A stretch of 64,000 bases of DNA from Treponema sp. (GCA_012520945.1 JAAYNH010000104.1:34140-98139), one strand, 5' to 3'; counted from the stretch's first letter, positions 1 to 8,762 are shown. Notes: generated by a model from the sequence alone, not told the origin. Program-made: numbers and translations.

Positions 1-126
1 GACAAGCAAAAACCGTATACTCGTTTCATAAGTTTGTGCCGTTAAAACACCTTTTCTGTCAACGGTAATAAGTTCATCGTAGAATTGAGAAAGCAGATTT
101 TGTGAAGATTTTTCAAAATCATTCAA
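1..126 (-). CDS. Tyrosine recombinase (XerC/XerD-like), N-terminal fragment, cut by window edge
   Basis: Only the first 42 codons lie in the window. A GGAGG Shine-Dalgarno sequence sits 8 nt before a TTG start at 124-126. The peptide contains a stretch QFYDELITVDRKGVLTAQTY followed by ETSIRFLL, which has the look of the N-terminal core-binding (SAM-like) domain of tyrosine recombinases: a hydrophobic helix, a short loop, then a T-x-x-x-Y helix. XerC/XerD resolve chromosome dimers at dif during division, which fits a position directly downstream of ftsZ. The catalytic domain is outside the window, so neither the family nor the XerC/XerD distinction can be confirmed here. Confidence 0.55.
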   Translation of the reverse strand, partial: MNDFEKSSQNLLSQFYDELITVDRKGVLTAQTYETSIRFLLV

Positions 127-149
127 TAAAAATGCCTCCGCAGATAAAA

Positions 150-1370
150 TTAATCAACATTTCCCGTCAAATTAATGGGACGACGCTCCTGTGCGGCTTT
201 ACGTAAACAAGCAGGTGTTTCTAAATAACTTTCATCAGAATGTATATTTCTTGCAGAAAGACCTGTTTTAACAGAAGTTGATTTTCCCGAACGCATTTTT
301 TCCCATTCTTGAGAACTAACAAAACCACCATTATCTTCAAAAGGAGAAACTTTAGATTTATCAAAAACAGAAGCGTCTATTTGAGTGTCATTATTTTTTG
401 TTGATGAATGATTAAAACCCGTTGCTATTACCGTTACGGAAACAAAATCTCCCATTGATTCTTCAATTATCTGTCCATTAATTATGTGAACATTTTCATC
501 TGCAGTTGCACGAATTATATTTATTATTTCTGCAGTTTCTGTAATTGAAAGATTTTCACCGCTTTTAATATTTACAAGAATATTTTTTGCACCGGCAATA
601 TCTGAATCTTCCAACATAGGATTACTTATTGCTTTACTTGCAGCTTCAACAGCACGATTATCTCCACTGGAAGTACCAACACCAAGAATTGCATCTCCTT
701 TTCCTTCCATAGTCGTTCTAACGTCTGCAAAATCAATATTAATTTCACCTTGATTTGTTATAAGGTCGGAAATACCTTGTACTCCTTGACGCAAAACATC
801 ATCTGCAACCAAAAAAGCTTGTTTTACAGGAGTTTTTTTATCAACAATTTTTAACAGATGTTCATTAGGAATAACAATTAATGTATCAACATTTTCATGA
901 AGTTTTTTTATGCCTTCTTCTGCAAGTTTTTCTTTAACCTTTCCTTCAAAATTAAATGGCTTGGTAACAACACCAACAGTTAATGAACCTTGTTCTTTTG
1001 CAATTCGAGCAATAACAGGAGCAGCTCCCGTCCCTGTTCCGCCACCCATTCCGGCAGTAACAAAAACCATATCCGCACCTTTAATTATATTTGCAATTGT
1101 ATCTTTATCTTCTTCTGCTGCTTTTTCACCTATTTCAGGTTTGCCACCGGCACCCAAACCTCCGGTAAGTTTACTACCAATTGGAATTTTTACAGGTGCC
1201 TTTGAACTGTTTAATGCTTGCAAATCCGTATTTGCAACGACAAAATCAACATCTTTAATGCCGGCATCAATCATGCGATTTACAGCATTAGAACCACCGC
1301 CACCCACACCGATAACTTTTATAATTGTAGGTCCGGCTTTGTGCTCTCCAACAATAGAAAAATCTAACAT
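150..1370 (-). CDS. ftsZ: Cell division protein FtsZ
   Basis: FtsZ is the tubulin-like GTPase that polymerises into the division ring at midcell. The 406-residue product has the GTP-binding loop [13 protein letters not shown] at about 21-33 and the tubulin signature GGGTGTG at about 109-115. It ends in a variable linker and an ETPACLRK segment resembling the conserved C-terminal peptide (consensus near IPAFLR) that binds FtsA and other partners. The ATG is preceded by a strong GGGAGGAG ribosome site. It is the last division gene of the minus-strand cluster, 83 nt downstream of ftsA, and may have an extra promoter in that gap. Length and motifs are normal for the family. Confidence 0.98.
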   Translation of the reverse strand: MLDFSIVGEHKAGPTIIKVIGVGGGGSNAVNRMIDAGIKDVDFVVANTDLQALNSSKAPVKIPIGSKLTGGLGAGGKPEIGEKAAEEDKDTIANIIKGADMVFVTAGMGGGTGTGAAPVIARIAKEQGSLTVGVVTKPFNFEGKVKEKLAEEGIKKLHENVDTLIVIPNEHLLKIVDKKTPVKQAFLVADDVLRQGVQGISDLITNQGEINIDFADVRTTMEGKGDAILGVGTSSGDNRAVEAASKAISNPMLEDSDIAGAKNILVNIKSGENLSITETAEIINIIRATADENVHIINGQIIEESMGDFVSVTVIATGFNHSSTKNNDTQIDASVFDKSKVSPFEDNGGFVSSQEWEKMRSGKSTSVKTGLSARNIHSDESYLETPACLRKAAQERRPINLTGNVD

Positions 1371-1404
1371 TTTCTCCTCCCACCACAGAACAAAACTTGA
1401 TTTT

Positions 1405-1434
1405 ATTTTATCTTATTTTATGCAAAATTATCAA
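1405..1434 (-). promoter_or_regulatory. Candidate ftsZ-proximal promoter
   Basis: On the minus strand TTGATA (1429-1434) is followed after 18 nt by TAAAAT (1405-1410). The predicted transcript would begin about 28 nt before the ftsZ start codon. An extra promoter for ftsZ inside a division cluster is common in bacteria. The region is AT-rich, so this match could be chance. Confidence 0.35.
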
Positions 1435-1453
1435 TAGTAAATGATAAATATAA

Positions 1454-2704
1454 CTAGAAAAATTCCTTAAAAAATGTAATTACAGAATTTTTCAAATTTC
1501 CTTTTATTTTTTTATGCTTATTATCATTGGAAGTAGCACCATATTTTAATTTAATGTCATCGGCAGTAGAAGATACTAATCCTATCACAGTAGCAAAAGT
1601 AGGTTTTTTATAAATATCAACTTGTCCACCAAGGTTTAAGGGAGTTCCCACTCTAACACAAGAAGTATCAAAAACTTTTCCGGCAAGCTCAGTTGCTCCT
1701 TCCATTAAAGCACCGCCTCCCGTCAAAATAATATTGCCGGACAACTGTTTTAATTTTGTTTGCTGAGCAATTTTTTCACGAATCATATTAAAAATTTCTT
1801 CCATACGCGGTTCAATTATTTGACAAATTTCATTTCTTGAAATTACTTCAGGAGGTCTGCCACCAACACCGGGAATTATCACTTCTTCATATTCATCAAG
1901 TAATTCTTCAAAACAACAACCATATTTTAACTTTATATTTTCTGCAGTTTCAATTGATATTCCGCGCACTTTAGAAATATCAGTTGTCACCATTATTCCA
2001 CCTACAGGAATTGAAGTTGCATAAATTGGTGCTCCTCCAATTAAAACCAAAATGTCAGTTGAACCGCCACCTAAATCTATCAAAATTGAACCTAACTCAC
2101 GTTCTTCCTGTGTTACCACAGAAATGGATTGTGCCAATGTTTTCGATTTAATTCCTTGAACAGAATAACCTGCTCTTTCAATGCATTTATTAAAATTCAT
2201 TGCTGATGAAGAAACAGCTGTCATAATATGTGCTTCAACTTCCAAACGAACACCGATCATATTTATGGGATCTTTTATACCGGTTTGACCGTCAACGATA
2301 TAAGATTGTGGAATAATATGAAGAATTTCTTTTCCCGTTGGAAAATTAATTGCTCGTGCCGCTTCAATTACTCGATGAACATCTTCTTTTTTTATTTCAT
2401 GATTATTTTTACCCTTTGCAGTAACTCCAACAATACCTTTTGAATTAATACTCTCAACTTGATTCCCGCCAATTCCGGTTACAACAGCACTAACTTCGCG
2501 ACCTGCCATCATTTCCGCTTGTTCAATTGCTTGTGTAACTGAACGCATAGTTGCATCGATATTAACAATAACTCCACTTCTTAAGCCCGTTGAAGAACAT
2601 TCGCCCACACCCAAAACTTGCAAAACATTTTCATCGTCAAATTCTGCAATAACTGCACGAACATTACTTGTGCCAATATCAAGACCAACTATCATTTCGT
2701 TCAA
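1454..2704 (-). CDS. ftsA: Cell division protein FtsA
   Basis: FtsA is the actin-like ATPase that tethers FtsZ to the membrane and recruits later division proteins. The 416-residue product starts with the actin-fold phosphate-1 loop MIVGLDIGTSNVRAVIAEF. It has the phosphate-2 motif ILIDLGGGSTDILVL in the middle and the adenosine motif NIILTGGGALMEG near residue 325. A basic, aromatic C-terminus (NSVITFFKEFF) is consistent with the membrane-targeting amphipathic helix. The gene begins 20 nt after ftsQ and precedes ftsZ, the usual order. Confidence 0.97.
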   Translation of the reverse strand: MNEMIVGLDIGTSNVRAVIAEFDDENVLQVLGVGECSSTGLRSGVIVNIDATMRSVTQAIEQAEMMAGREVSAVVTGIGGNQVESINSKGIVGVTAKGKNNHEIKKEDVHRVIEAARAINFPTGKEILHIIPQSYIVDGQTGIKDPINMIGVRLEVEAHIMTAVSSSAMNFNKCIERAGYSVQGIKSKTLAQSISVVTQEERELGSILIDLGGGSTDILVLIGGAPIYATSIPVGGIMVTTDISKVRGISIETAENIKLKYGCCFEELLDEYEEVIIPGVGGRPPEVISRNEICQIIEPRMEEIFNMIREKIAQQTKLKQLSGNIILTGGGALMEGATELAGKVFDTSCVRVGTPLNLGGQVDIYKKPTFATVIGLVSSTADDIKLKYGATSNDNKHKKIKGNLKNSVITFFKEFF

Positions 2705-2724
2705 AATATATCCTCCAAAAAATC

Positions 2725-3540
2725 TTACAAAACAGTTTTGTAAGAAACAGAACCATAACGCAAATCTACTTCCTTAACATTTTCTTCCAGCTTATCAATA
2801 ACATCTAAAACAATCATCATATATTGTAATGACTCCAAGCTTAAATTTCTATCCGTTAAAACACGTGTGTGATATTGAACAGGATAAACCATTAAATCAT
2901 AATTATCATATTCTTTTGGAATCACACGAATTTCTGAAATTACAGAAAAATAACTTGGATTTGACTTCTGAATTGTAGCAATTTGTTCAGCAATTGGGCG
3001 AAGTTTTCTATGCAAACGTGTTCCTTCAATTTTCCCGTCAAAAGCTAAACCGGTAATTAAAGGAATATTTTCATTTGGAATTCTTTCGTCCATAGAGAAT
3101 AATACACCATTTTTATCAATTTGAACAGATACTGTTTTATCATCAATAGAAACTAATGTTGCAGCAACAGGAATTCTTTCATAAATTTGTACAAAAACTT
3201 TATCCGGAAAACGTTTTTCAACAATAACAGATTCTATTGAATAATTTTGACTTAAATTCATAACAACATTTTCTGTATTAAAATTTATCCAAGGTTGTTC
3301 AATCTCTGTGCCACACATTGAGCGTAGTTGAGTTTCGGTAAAATTTGTTTGACCCGTAAAAAAAATGTCAACACTTGAATATAACGGCATAAAAATCAAA
3401 TATACAACTACTTCAACAACTAAAATTATTGCAAAAATAAATACTAAGATTTTTAATGCTTTTAATTTAATATCGCTTTTTTTTGCATAATTTTTGTCTT
3501 CAACTAATATGCCTGCTGTATACATTGCTGTTTCACTCAT
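2725..3540 (-). CDS. ftsQ: Cell division protein FtsQ/DivIB
   Basis: FtsQ is a bitopic inner-membrane protein that links early and late divisome components. The 271-residue product has a short cytoplasmic N-terminus, one hydrophobic segment at about 28-52 and then a POTRA-like region starting near FTGQTNFTETQLRSM. The VIVEKRFPDKVFVQIYERIPVA stretch, interrupted here only by its length, is typical of the FtsQ POTRA/beta core. It overlaps the ftsW stop by 4 nt, which suggests translational coupling. Sequence conservation in this family is low. The assignment rests on architecture, the POTRA-like motif and gene order between ftsW and ftsA. Confidence 0.88.
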   Translation of the reverse strand: MSETAMYTAGILVEDKNYAKKSDIKLKALKILVFIFAIILVVEVVVYLIFMPLYSSVDIFFTGQTNFTETQLRSMCGTEIEQPWINFNTENVVMNLSQNYSIESVIVEKRFPDKVFVQIYERIPVAATLVSIDDKTVSVQIDKNGVLFSMDERIPNENIPLITGLAFDGKIEGTRLHRKLRPIAEQIATIQKSNPSYFSVISEIRVIPKEYDNYDLMVYPVQYHTRVLTDRNLSLESLQYMMIVLDVIDKLEENVKEVDLRYGSVSYKTVL

Positions 3541-4682
3541 GAGCCTACCTCATTTCTTATTTTATTATCAGTTTTAATTATATTAATTAACAAGCCACAC
3601 ATAATTAATGTAGTAACTAAAGATGAACCACCTGAAGAAAAAAACGGCAATGGAATTCCTGTAGAAGGCAGTGCTCCACAAACAACACCGCAATTTAATA
3701 ATGATTGAAAAACTATGCTCACAATTAAACCAAAAGCTGTCATTCCACAAAATTTATCAACACAATTAATTGCCATTTTAAATCCTTTAAAAGCAAAATA
3801 TGCTAAAAGAGCAAAATATATCAAAACACCTACAAAACCCATTGCTTCAGCCCACCCGGCAAAAATAAAATCTGCCTGTACTTCCGGAATTGTTGAAACA
3901 CTGCGTAATGTACTATTAATTCCCTTTCCCCAAAAACCTCCGGCAGAAATTGCCTTACATGCGGCATTTACTTGATAATTTAATCCATGCAAATCATACG
4001 AACGATTAAAAAAGCCAATTATTCTATTTACACGATATTGTTCTGTAAATATAAACAAAATAATAATAGGAAAAATAAAAACAAAAAAACTAACAAACCA
4101 ACGTAATTTAACACCAAAAACATAAAACATTATCAATGCAATAACAATACAAAAAAAAGCAGTTGAAAAATCATCTTGTGCAAAAATAATTAAAACAAAA
4201 ACAAAAAGCATCATAGCTGCATTTGCAACAGGAACGGAACCATCTTCTCGTTCCTTTGAAAAAATATTTGCCAAAAACAAAACTAAAACCGGTTTTACAA
4301 ACTCTGAAGGCTGTAAACGCCCTAAAAGTGGCATTTTTATCCAACGGCGAGCACCATTTAAAGTTAATCCAATTCCCGGAACAAAAGTTAACAAACATAA
4401 AAACATTGTACTAAAAACAATAATCGGTAACATTTTTTTTATCACTGAAATTTTAATAAACATAACAATGAGCATAAAAACAAAGCCAATCATTGCATAT
4501 ATAAGTTGCCTTTTAATAAAATACAAACTGTCGCCTTTAATTCTAAATGCGGTTTCTGCGGAGGCAATATATAAAGTAACCAAACCAAGACCTAAAAGTA
4601 AAACAACAGAAACTAAAATTCCATTATCTTTATTTGAGTTTTTTATAATTGGTTTTTGAGCAAAAACAGTTGATACACTCAC
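3537..4682 (-). CDS. ftsW: SEDS-family peptidoglycan glycosyltransferase FtsW
   Basis: FtsW polymerises lipid II glycan strands at the septum together with a class B penicillin-binding protein. The 381-residue product has about ten hydrophobic helices and two SEDS hallmarks: NGARRWIKMP near residue 110 and GIPLPFFSSGGSSL near residue 345. RodA is the main alternative, but position between murF and ftsQ argues for FtsW. The gene overlaps both neighbours by 4 nt. A partner FtsI/PBP2b gene is not present in this cluster or window, so it must be encoded elsewhere. Confidence 0.93.
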   Translation of the reverse strand: MSVSTVFAQKPIIKNSNKDNGILVSVVLLLGLGLVTLYIASAETAFRIKGDSLYFIKRQLIYAMIGFVFMLIVMFIKISVIKKMLPIIVFSTMFLCLLTFVPGIGLTLNGARRWIKMPLLGRLQPSEFVKPVLVLFLANIFSKEREDGSVPVANAAMMLFVFVLIIFAQDDFSTAFFCIVIALIMFYVFGVKLRWFVSFFVFIFPIIILFIFTEQYRVNRIIGFFNRSYDLHGLNYQVNAACKAISAGGFWGKGINSTLRSVSTIPEVQADFIFAGWAEAMGFVGVLIYFALLAYFAFKGFKMAINCVDKFCGMTAFGLIVSIVFQSLLNCGVVCGALPSTGIPLPFFSSGGSSLVTTLIMCGLLINIIKTDNKIRNEVGS

Positions 4683-6142
4683 AACTCTTCTCCCGTTTTT
4701 AACATTGCTTCCAGCATATTTACAATTCTTTCCAAAGCTAAGCCACGTGAACCTTTTAGTAAAACCATATCAGAGCGTTTTAAATTTTTTTTCAAAAACA
4801 ATGCTATATTTTCTATTACATTATCGTCAGCTTTTTCATAATAAAAAATTTCAATTGATTTATTTTCATTTTTTAAATATTTTTTTATAACTTTTACAGC
4901 ATCTTTCATTTCTTTACCGACAAAAATATTACAAATTCCTTTAGAAACATTTTTGCTTGCATTAGCAACTAATTCACCCACTTTTTCATGTTCTTTTTTT
5001 GAAACATTTCCTAATTCAAGCATATCACCAAGAATAAAATATTTTTTTCCTTCAATATCTACTCCACTACAAAAATTTAATGACGCAGCCATTGAATCAG
5101 GATTAGCATTATAACAATCTAAAATTAAAGTACAACCTTTTATATTTGCAAAATTTCTTATAATCTGTGCACGACCAAATAAAACTTTTACTTTTTCCAA
5201 TCCTTGAGCAATTTTTTCAGATGATATTCCCAACTCTTTTGCCAAAGCAACAACGCCTAAAGCATTTAAAAAATTATATTTTCCATATAACTTAAAATTT
5301 ACAGCATTGTTATCAATAAAAAATCTGGTACCTTCCAAACCTCTATCTTGTACATCACTAATACAGCTCATACTAGGACTATAATATTTAATTTTTCCTT
5401 TTAATCCTTTTGCCAAAAACTTTGCATAGTCATCATTTTTATTCACAAAAAGCACACATTCATCTGTAAAATAGTTACAAGCACTCTTCTTTTCAATCGC
5501 AATATTATCACGACTACCCAAAATACCAATATGAGCCGTTCCAATATTTGTAATCAAAACATATTTTGGTCGAAGTACATTTGCAAGCTCAGCCATCTCA
5601 CCTGCACGATTCATACCCATCTCAAAAATTCCAAACTTATGTTCCGCCCTTATCTTAAAGACACTAAGTGGCAAGCCTGTTTCAGAATTTAAATTTCCTT
5701 CATTTGCTATAACATTTCCAACTTCTTTAAAAACGCTTAGTGCAATTTCTTTTGTTGTAGTTTTACCACTGGAACCGGTAATTCCGATTTTTATTAAATT
5801 GGGAAACTTTTGTACATACTTTGCAGCTATAGCCTGTAATGCAAATAAAGTATTTTCAACACCAATTATCCACACATTTGAGCCGGACAATGTAGCAATT
5901 TCTTTTCCATTACTTTCCACCCAAGAAATTGCTACAAAAACTGCCACAGCTCCATTTTTAATTGCCTGATGTATATAAATGTGTCCATCTTGTACCTCTC
6001 CCACCAATGGTACAAAAAGACAGTCTTTTTCAACATTGCGCGAATCTGTTGCCACAGAAAAAAATGCAAAATCTGTTTCACCTTTACAAACAATTTTTCC
6101 ATTAACTGCTTCAAGCACTTCTGTTAAAGTCAACAAACTCAT
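4679..6142 (-). CDS. murF: UDP-MurNAc-tripeptide:D-Ala-D-Ala ligase MurF
   Basis: MurF adds D-alanyl-D-alanine to the UDP-MurNAc-tripeptide in the cytoplasm, the last soluble step of peptidoglycan precursor synthesis. The 487-residue product has the Mur ligase ATP loop GITGSSGKTTTKE near 139-151, the central-domain EMGMNRAGEM motif and the C-terminal DCYNANPDSMAASL motif characteristic of MurF rather than MurC, D or E. It overlaps the ftsL-like gene upstream and ftsW downstream by 4 nt each. Length is slightly above the common 450-460. Confidence 0.95.
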   Translation of the reverse strand: MSLLTLTEVLEAVNGKIVCKGETDFAFFSVATDSRNVEKDCLFVPLVGEVQDGHIYIHQAIKNGAVAVFVAISWVESNGKEIATLSGSNVWIIGVENTLFALQAIAAKYVQKFPNLIKIGITGSSGKTTTKEIALSVFKEVGNVIANEGNLNSETGLPLSVFKIRAEHKFGIFEMGMNRAGEMAELANVLRPKYVLITNIGTAHIGILGSRDNIAIEKKSACNYFTDECVLFVNKNDDYAKFLAKGLKGKIKYYSPSMSCISDVQDRGLEGTRFFIDNNAVNFKLYGKYNFLNALGVVALAKELGISSEKIAQGLEKVKVLFGRAQIIRNFANIKGCTLILDCYNANPDSMAASLNFCSGVDIEGKKYFILGDMLELGNVSKKEHEKVGELVANASKNVSKGICNIFVGKEMKDAVKVIKKYLKNENKSIEIFYYEKADDNVIENIALFLKKNLKRSDMVLLKGSRGLALERIVNMLEAMLKTGEEL

Positions 6143-6429
6143 TTTTTTCCTCCTGTTACTTCAACACGAATTATTTCACTTGAATCTGCTTTTCGCATTC
6201 CCAATTCTTCTGTGGCAATTTTTTCAATACGTTCTGAACTTGAAAGTAAATTAATTTCAGAAATTAACTGATTATTTTTTTCAATTAAATCTGCTTGTTG
6301 TATCTCAAGCTTACGAATTTCATCTTCAAGTTTTGCATAACGTTTTGACTGAAAACCTTGAAAAATTAAAAGGGAAGGAATACCCAAAGCGAGAATAATT
6401 AAAGCAATTGTTTTCAATACATTTTTCAT
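6139..6429 (-). CDS. ftsL: FtsL/DivIC-like small septal protein
   Basis: This 96-residue protein has one N-terminal hydrophobic helix at about 7-25. A predicted coiled coil follows (FQSKRYAKLEDEIRKLEIQQ and on to about residue 62) and then a short C-terminal tail. That is the architecture of FtsL/DivIC, bitopic proteins that form a complex with FtsQ in the divisome. Position between rsmH and murF is the standard place for ftsL. Sequence identity within the family is very low, so the name rests on architecture and synteny. The gene overlaps murF by 4 nt and follows rsmH after 26 nt. Confidence 0.75.
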   Translation of the reverse strand: MKNVLKTIALIILALGIPSLLIFQGFQSKRYAKLEDEIRKLEIQQADLIEKNNQLISEINLLSSSERIEKIATEELGMRKADSSEIIRVEVTGGKK

Positions 6430-6455
6430 AAAACTCTTAAATCCACAAAATTATA

Positions 6456-7409
6456 TTATTTTTTCCTAATCACACGCAACTTTGCACTACGAGAAGGAGA
6501 ATTTTCTTCAACTTCTTTAGCTGAAGGCAAAACCGGCTTTCTTGTCAAAAGTTCGGCACGTGGCTTTCCTCCACATTGACAAACCGCTACTTCAGGCGGA
6601 CAAATACATTTCTTTGCTAAATCCCTAAAATAGTTTTTCACAATTCTATCTTCACCGGAATGAAATGTTATAACACCCATTTTGCCACCATTTTCCAACA
6701 CTAAAAATGCATCTTTCAATGCTTTTTCTATACGTTCCGTCTCAGAATTTACCGCAATTCTTATCGCTTGAAAACTTTTTGTTGCCGGATGAATTGCCCC
6801 ATGACGATACTGAGACGGAACAGCATCATATATCACATCCGCCAATACTTTTGAAGAAACTATCTTGCTAGCTTTTCTTGCCTCAACAATTGCCTTTGCA
6901 ATTCGCCTGCTATATCGCTCTTCACTATAATTAAAAAATAAATCTGCCAAATCCTTTTCTTTAAATGTATTTACCAGCTCTTCAGCACTTATTATAGAAT
7001 CGGGATTCAATCTCATATCCAATTTTTCATCTAATCTAAAAGAAAAACCTCTTTCACTTTCTTCATAATGAAAAACTGAAATACCCAAATCAAACAAAAT
7101 TAAATGTGGTTTTTCAGAATCAGAAGAAAAATTGGCATAAAAATCATTGAACCAACCACGAAAAAAACTCATTCGCCTACCAAAACATTCAAGTCTTATC
7201 TTTGCTTTTTCCTGAATTTTAGGATCTGCATCCAAACCTAAAATTCTTAAAGTCTCAAACTTTTGTAAAAAAGCTTCAGAATGTCCGCCTTCACCCAATG
7301 TAGAATCAATCATGAATGCATTCTTTTCATAAATCTCACCAACAGGAGAAAGATAATCTAAACATTCATTTAACAAAACCGGTTTATGAACAATATTCAA
7401 TACATTCAT
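6456..7409 (-). CDS. rsmH: 16S rRNA (cytosine(1402)-N4)-methyltransferase RsmH (MraW)
   Basis: RsmH methylates N4 of C1402 in the decoding centre of 16S rRNA using S-adenosylmethionine. The 317-residue product begins with HKPVLLNECLDYLSP and has the SAM-binding DSTLGEGGHSEAFL motif near 39-52. The RsmH-specific motifs ATKSFQAIRIAVNSE and VITFHSGEDRIVKNYF lie in the C-terminal half. The start codon directly follows the mraZ stop (TAG-ATG), so the two are almost certainly co-transcribed and coupled. Length is typical of the family. Confidence 0.97.
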   Translation of the reverse strand: MNVLNIVHKPVLLNECLDYLSPVGEIYEKNAFMIDSTLGEGGHSEAFLQKFETLRILGLDADPKIQEKAKIRLECFGRRMSFFRGWFNDFYANFSSDSEKPHLILFDLGISVFHYEESERGFSFRLDEKLDMRLNPDSIISAEELVNTFKEKDLADLFFNYSEERYSRRIAKAIVEARKASKIVSSKVLADVIYDAVPSQYRHGAIHPATKSFQAIRIAVNSETERIEKALKDAFLVLENGGKMGVITFHSGEDRIVKNYFRDLAKKCICPPEVAVCQCGGKPRAELLTRKPVLPSAKEVEENSPSRSAKLRVIRKK

Positions 7410-7853
7410 CTACAAACAAATTTCACTCAATTTTTCTGTAGCTTCCCTAAAAGAAAGCTGTGTTTCATCAAGATATGCAGCATATTTTGCAGCATCCCAC
7501 AATTCAATATATTTATTAATTCCAAGAATAACACAATCCTTTGAAAGATTTGCATATTCTCTTAAACTTTGGGGAATAGAAATGCGTCCCGATTTGTCAA
7601 ACTCAACTTCTTGTGCAGGAGCAATTAAATGTCTTAGAACAAGACGCGAACCGGGATTAAAAGGTGAAGCATTTTGCATTAATTTATCGCTAAAATTTTT
7701 CCATTCTTCCGGAGTATAAAGCCATAAACAACCGTCCAAGCCCTGAGTAATCATGAGAACATTTTCTGTTAATTCAGAACGTAACTTTGAAGGAAACATA
7801 ATTCTACCTTTTTCATCCAAAGTGTTCTTATACTCACCCGTTAGCTTTTCCAT
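7410..7853 (-). CDS. mraZ: Transcriptional regulator MraZ
   Basis: MraZ is the AbrB-like, ring-forming DNA-binding protein that regulates the division and cell wall cluster it heads. The 147-residue product has two tandem MraZ domains, the first at GEYKNTLDEKGRIMFPSKLR and the second at EVEFDKSGRISIPQSLR, each with the family D-x-K/S-G-R motif. An upstream in-frame start would extend the protein by 25 residues, but that extension crosses a strong promoter and the operator. The start MEKLTGEY at 7853 matches the family N-terminus and is preferred. The ribosome site is weak. Autoregulation is likely given the four GTGG boxes just upstream. Confidence 0.95.
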   Translation of the reverse strand: MEKLTGEYKNTLDEKGRIMFPSKLRSELTENVLMITQGLDGCLWLYTPEEWKNFSDKLMQNASPFNPGSRLVLRHLIAPAQEVEFDKSGRISIPQSLREYANLSKDCVILGINKYIELWDAAKYAAYLDETQLSFREATEKLSEICL

Positions 7854-7854
7854 A

Positions 7855-7888
7855 CCACTACTTACCACTTTTCTCCACTCTTTCCCAC
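7855..7888 (-). promoter_or_regulatory. MraZ operator: four GTGG boxes at 10-nt spacing
   Basis: Read on the minus strand there are four GTGG tetramers (CCAC on the plus strand at 7855-7858, 7865-7868, 7875-7878 and 7885-7888), spaced by exactly 10 nt. MraZ proteins in several bacteria bind GTGG/TGGGA-type direct repeats at about this period upstream of their own operon. The array lies between the predicted transcription start and the mraZ ATG, where bound MraZ would block transcription initiation or early elongation. Confidence 0.85.
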
Positions 7889-7892
7889 CTAT

Positions 7893-7925
7893 ATTATATT
7901 TTAACCTAAAAATTTGTAATGTCAA
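7893..7925 (-). promoter_or_regulatory. Promoter of the mraZ division cluster
   Basis: On the minus strand TTGACA (7920-7925) is followed after 16 nt by TAAAAT (7898-7903), with an overlapping TATAAT at 7893-7898. The predicted start of transcription falls at the first GTGG box. This is a near-consensus housekeeping-sigma promoter, placed correctly for the cluster. Confidence 0.75.
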
Positions 7926-7952
7926 CAAAAAAAATGCCGAAAATGTTACAAA

Positions 7953-7982
7953 TTGGTTTTTTTTCTACCATATAGGTATACA
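7953..7982 (+). promoter_or_regulatory. Candidate promoter of the divergent nuclease-like gene
   Basis: TTGGTT (7953-7958) is followed after 18 nt by TATACA (7977-7982), 16 nt before the ATG at 7999. It is back-to-back with the mraZ promoter, and the two -35 elements are about 28 nt apart. No clear Shine-Dalgarno sequence precedes the downstream ATG. Confidence 0.45.
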
Positions 7983-7998
7983 AACATATAGTAAAAGA

Positions 7999-8691
7999 AT
8001 GATAAATACATTTAACGAAAGTAATTTACATAACAAACTTAAAAACTTATACGCACAAAAATTTTCAGGAAAAACCGAACAAAAAATTGAAAATTATATT
8101 TGCGATATTGTGTGTAAAAATGGAAATATTATTGAAATTCAAACGGAAAATTTTTCAAACATATTAATAAAATTAATAAAATTACTAAAAAATCATAAAT
8201 TAACAGTTGTTTTTCCTTTATCAAGCAAAAAAACAATTAAAAAAATTAATGCATTTGGCAACATTATCGAAAAAAGAATAAGTCCCAAAAAACAAAATAT
8301 TTATTCAATTTTTGACCAAATAATGAGAATATATCCCGTTTTACTTGATAAAAACTTCACATTAGAAGTTTTAATTTCAGAAATTACAGAAACCAGACTT
8401 ATAACAGAAGAACCTGTACAATTAAAAAATAAAAGTCGTCGATTTAAAAAAAATTTTATAAAAATCGACAAAACCTTAGATACAATCATTGAAAAATATG
8501 TTTTTAAGAATAAAGAAAATTATTTACAACTTTTACCAAAAGAATTATGTGAAGTTTTTTCAACAAAAGACTTATTCAAACAATGCGGTAAAAAAAATGC
8601 TTATAAATTAATGTGGGTTTATAAAAAATTGGAACTGCTTGAATTTGTAAAAAAAGAAGGTAACACAAATTTTTATAAAATATCTAAATAA
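7999..8691 (+). CDS. Hypothetical protein, possible PD-(D/E)XK nuclease-like fold with C-terminal winged helix
   Basis: The 230-residue protein contains ENYICDIVCKNGNIIEIQTE near residues 31-50, followed by a lysine-rich helix and TVVFPLS. This D-x(n)-E-x-Q pattern between beta-strands resembles the core of PD-(D/E)XK nucleases. I recall a bacterial domain family with a very similar IEIQTGNFSS signature and unknown function. The C-terminal third (LCEVFSTKDLFKQCGKKNAY and on) looks like a winged helix. An upstream in-frame extension across the mraZ promoter is rejected in favour of the ATG at 7999. It is divergent from mraZ and ends at a shared terminator. Role unknown; the fold is an inference. 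Confidence 0.6.
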   Translation: MINTFNESNLHNKLKNLYAQKFSGKTEQKIENYICDIVCKNGNIIEIQTENFSNILIKLIKLLKNHKLTVVFPLSSKKTIKKINAFGNIIEKRISPKKQNIYSIFDQIMRIYPVLLDKNFTLEVLISEITETRLITEEPVQLKNKSRRFKKNFIKIDKTLDTIIEKYVFKNKENYLQLLPKELCEVFSTKDLFKQCGKKNAYKLMWVYKKLELLEFVKKEGNTNFYKISK

Positions 8692-8701
8692 AGCAAGCAA
8701 A

Positions 8702-8748
8702 CAAAAAAAAAGAGCTTTTAGGCATAAAGCCTCAAAGCTCCTTTTTTT
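8702..8748. terminator. Bidirectional intrinsic terminator
   Basis: GAGCTTT pairs with AAAGCTC and AGGC with GCCT around an ATAAA loop (8712-8740). An A-run flanks the hairpin on the left and a T-run on the right, so it can stop transcription from the plus-strand gene ending at 8691 and from the flaA genes arriving on the minus strand. Confidence 0.85.
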
Positions 8749-8762
8749 ACAAAAATATAATA

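Noticed and set aside
910..1437. 175-codon plus-strand open frame antisense to ftsZ
   Set aside because: It mirrors the ftsZ codons, is proline/serine-rich like a typical antisense shadow, and has no ribosome site or family resemblance.
7410..7928. Longer mraZ product beginning at 7928
   Set aside because: The extension runs over the promoter and all four MraZ boxes, and the family N-terminus matches the start at 7853.
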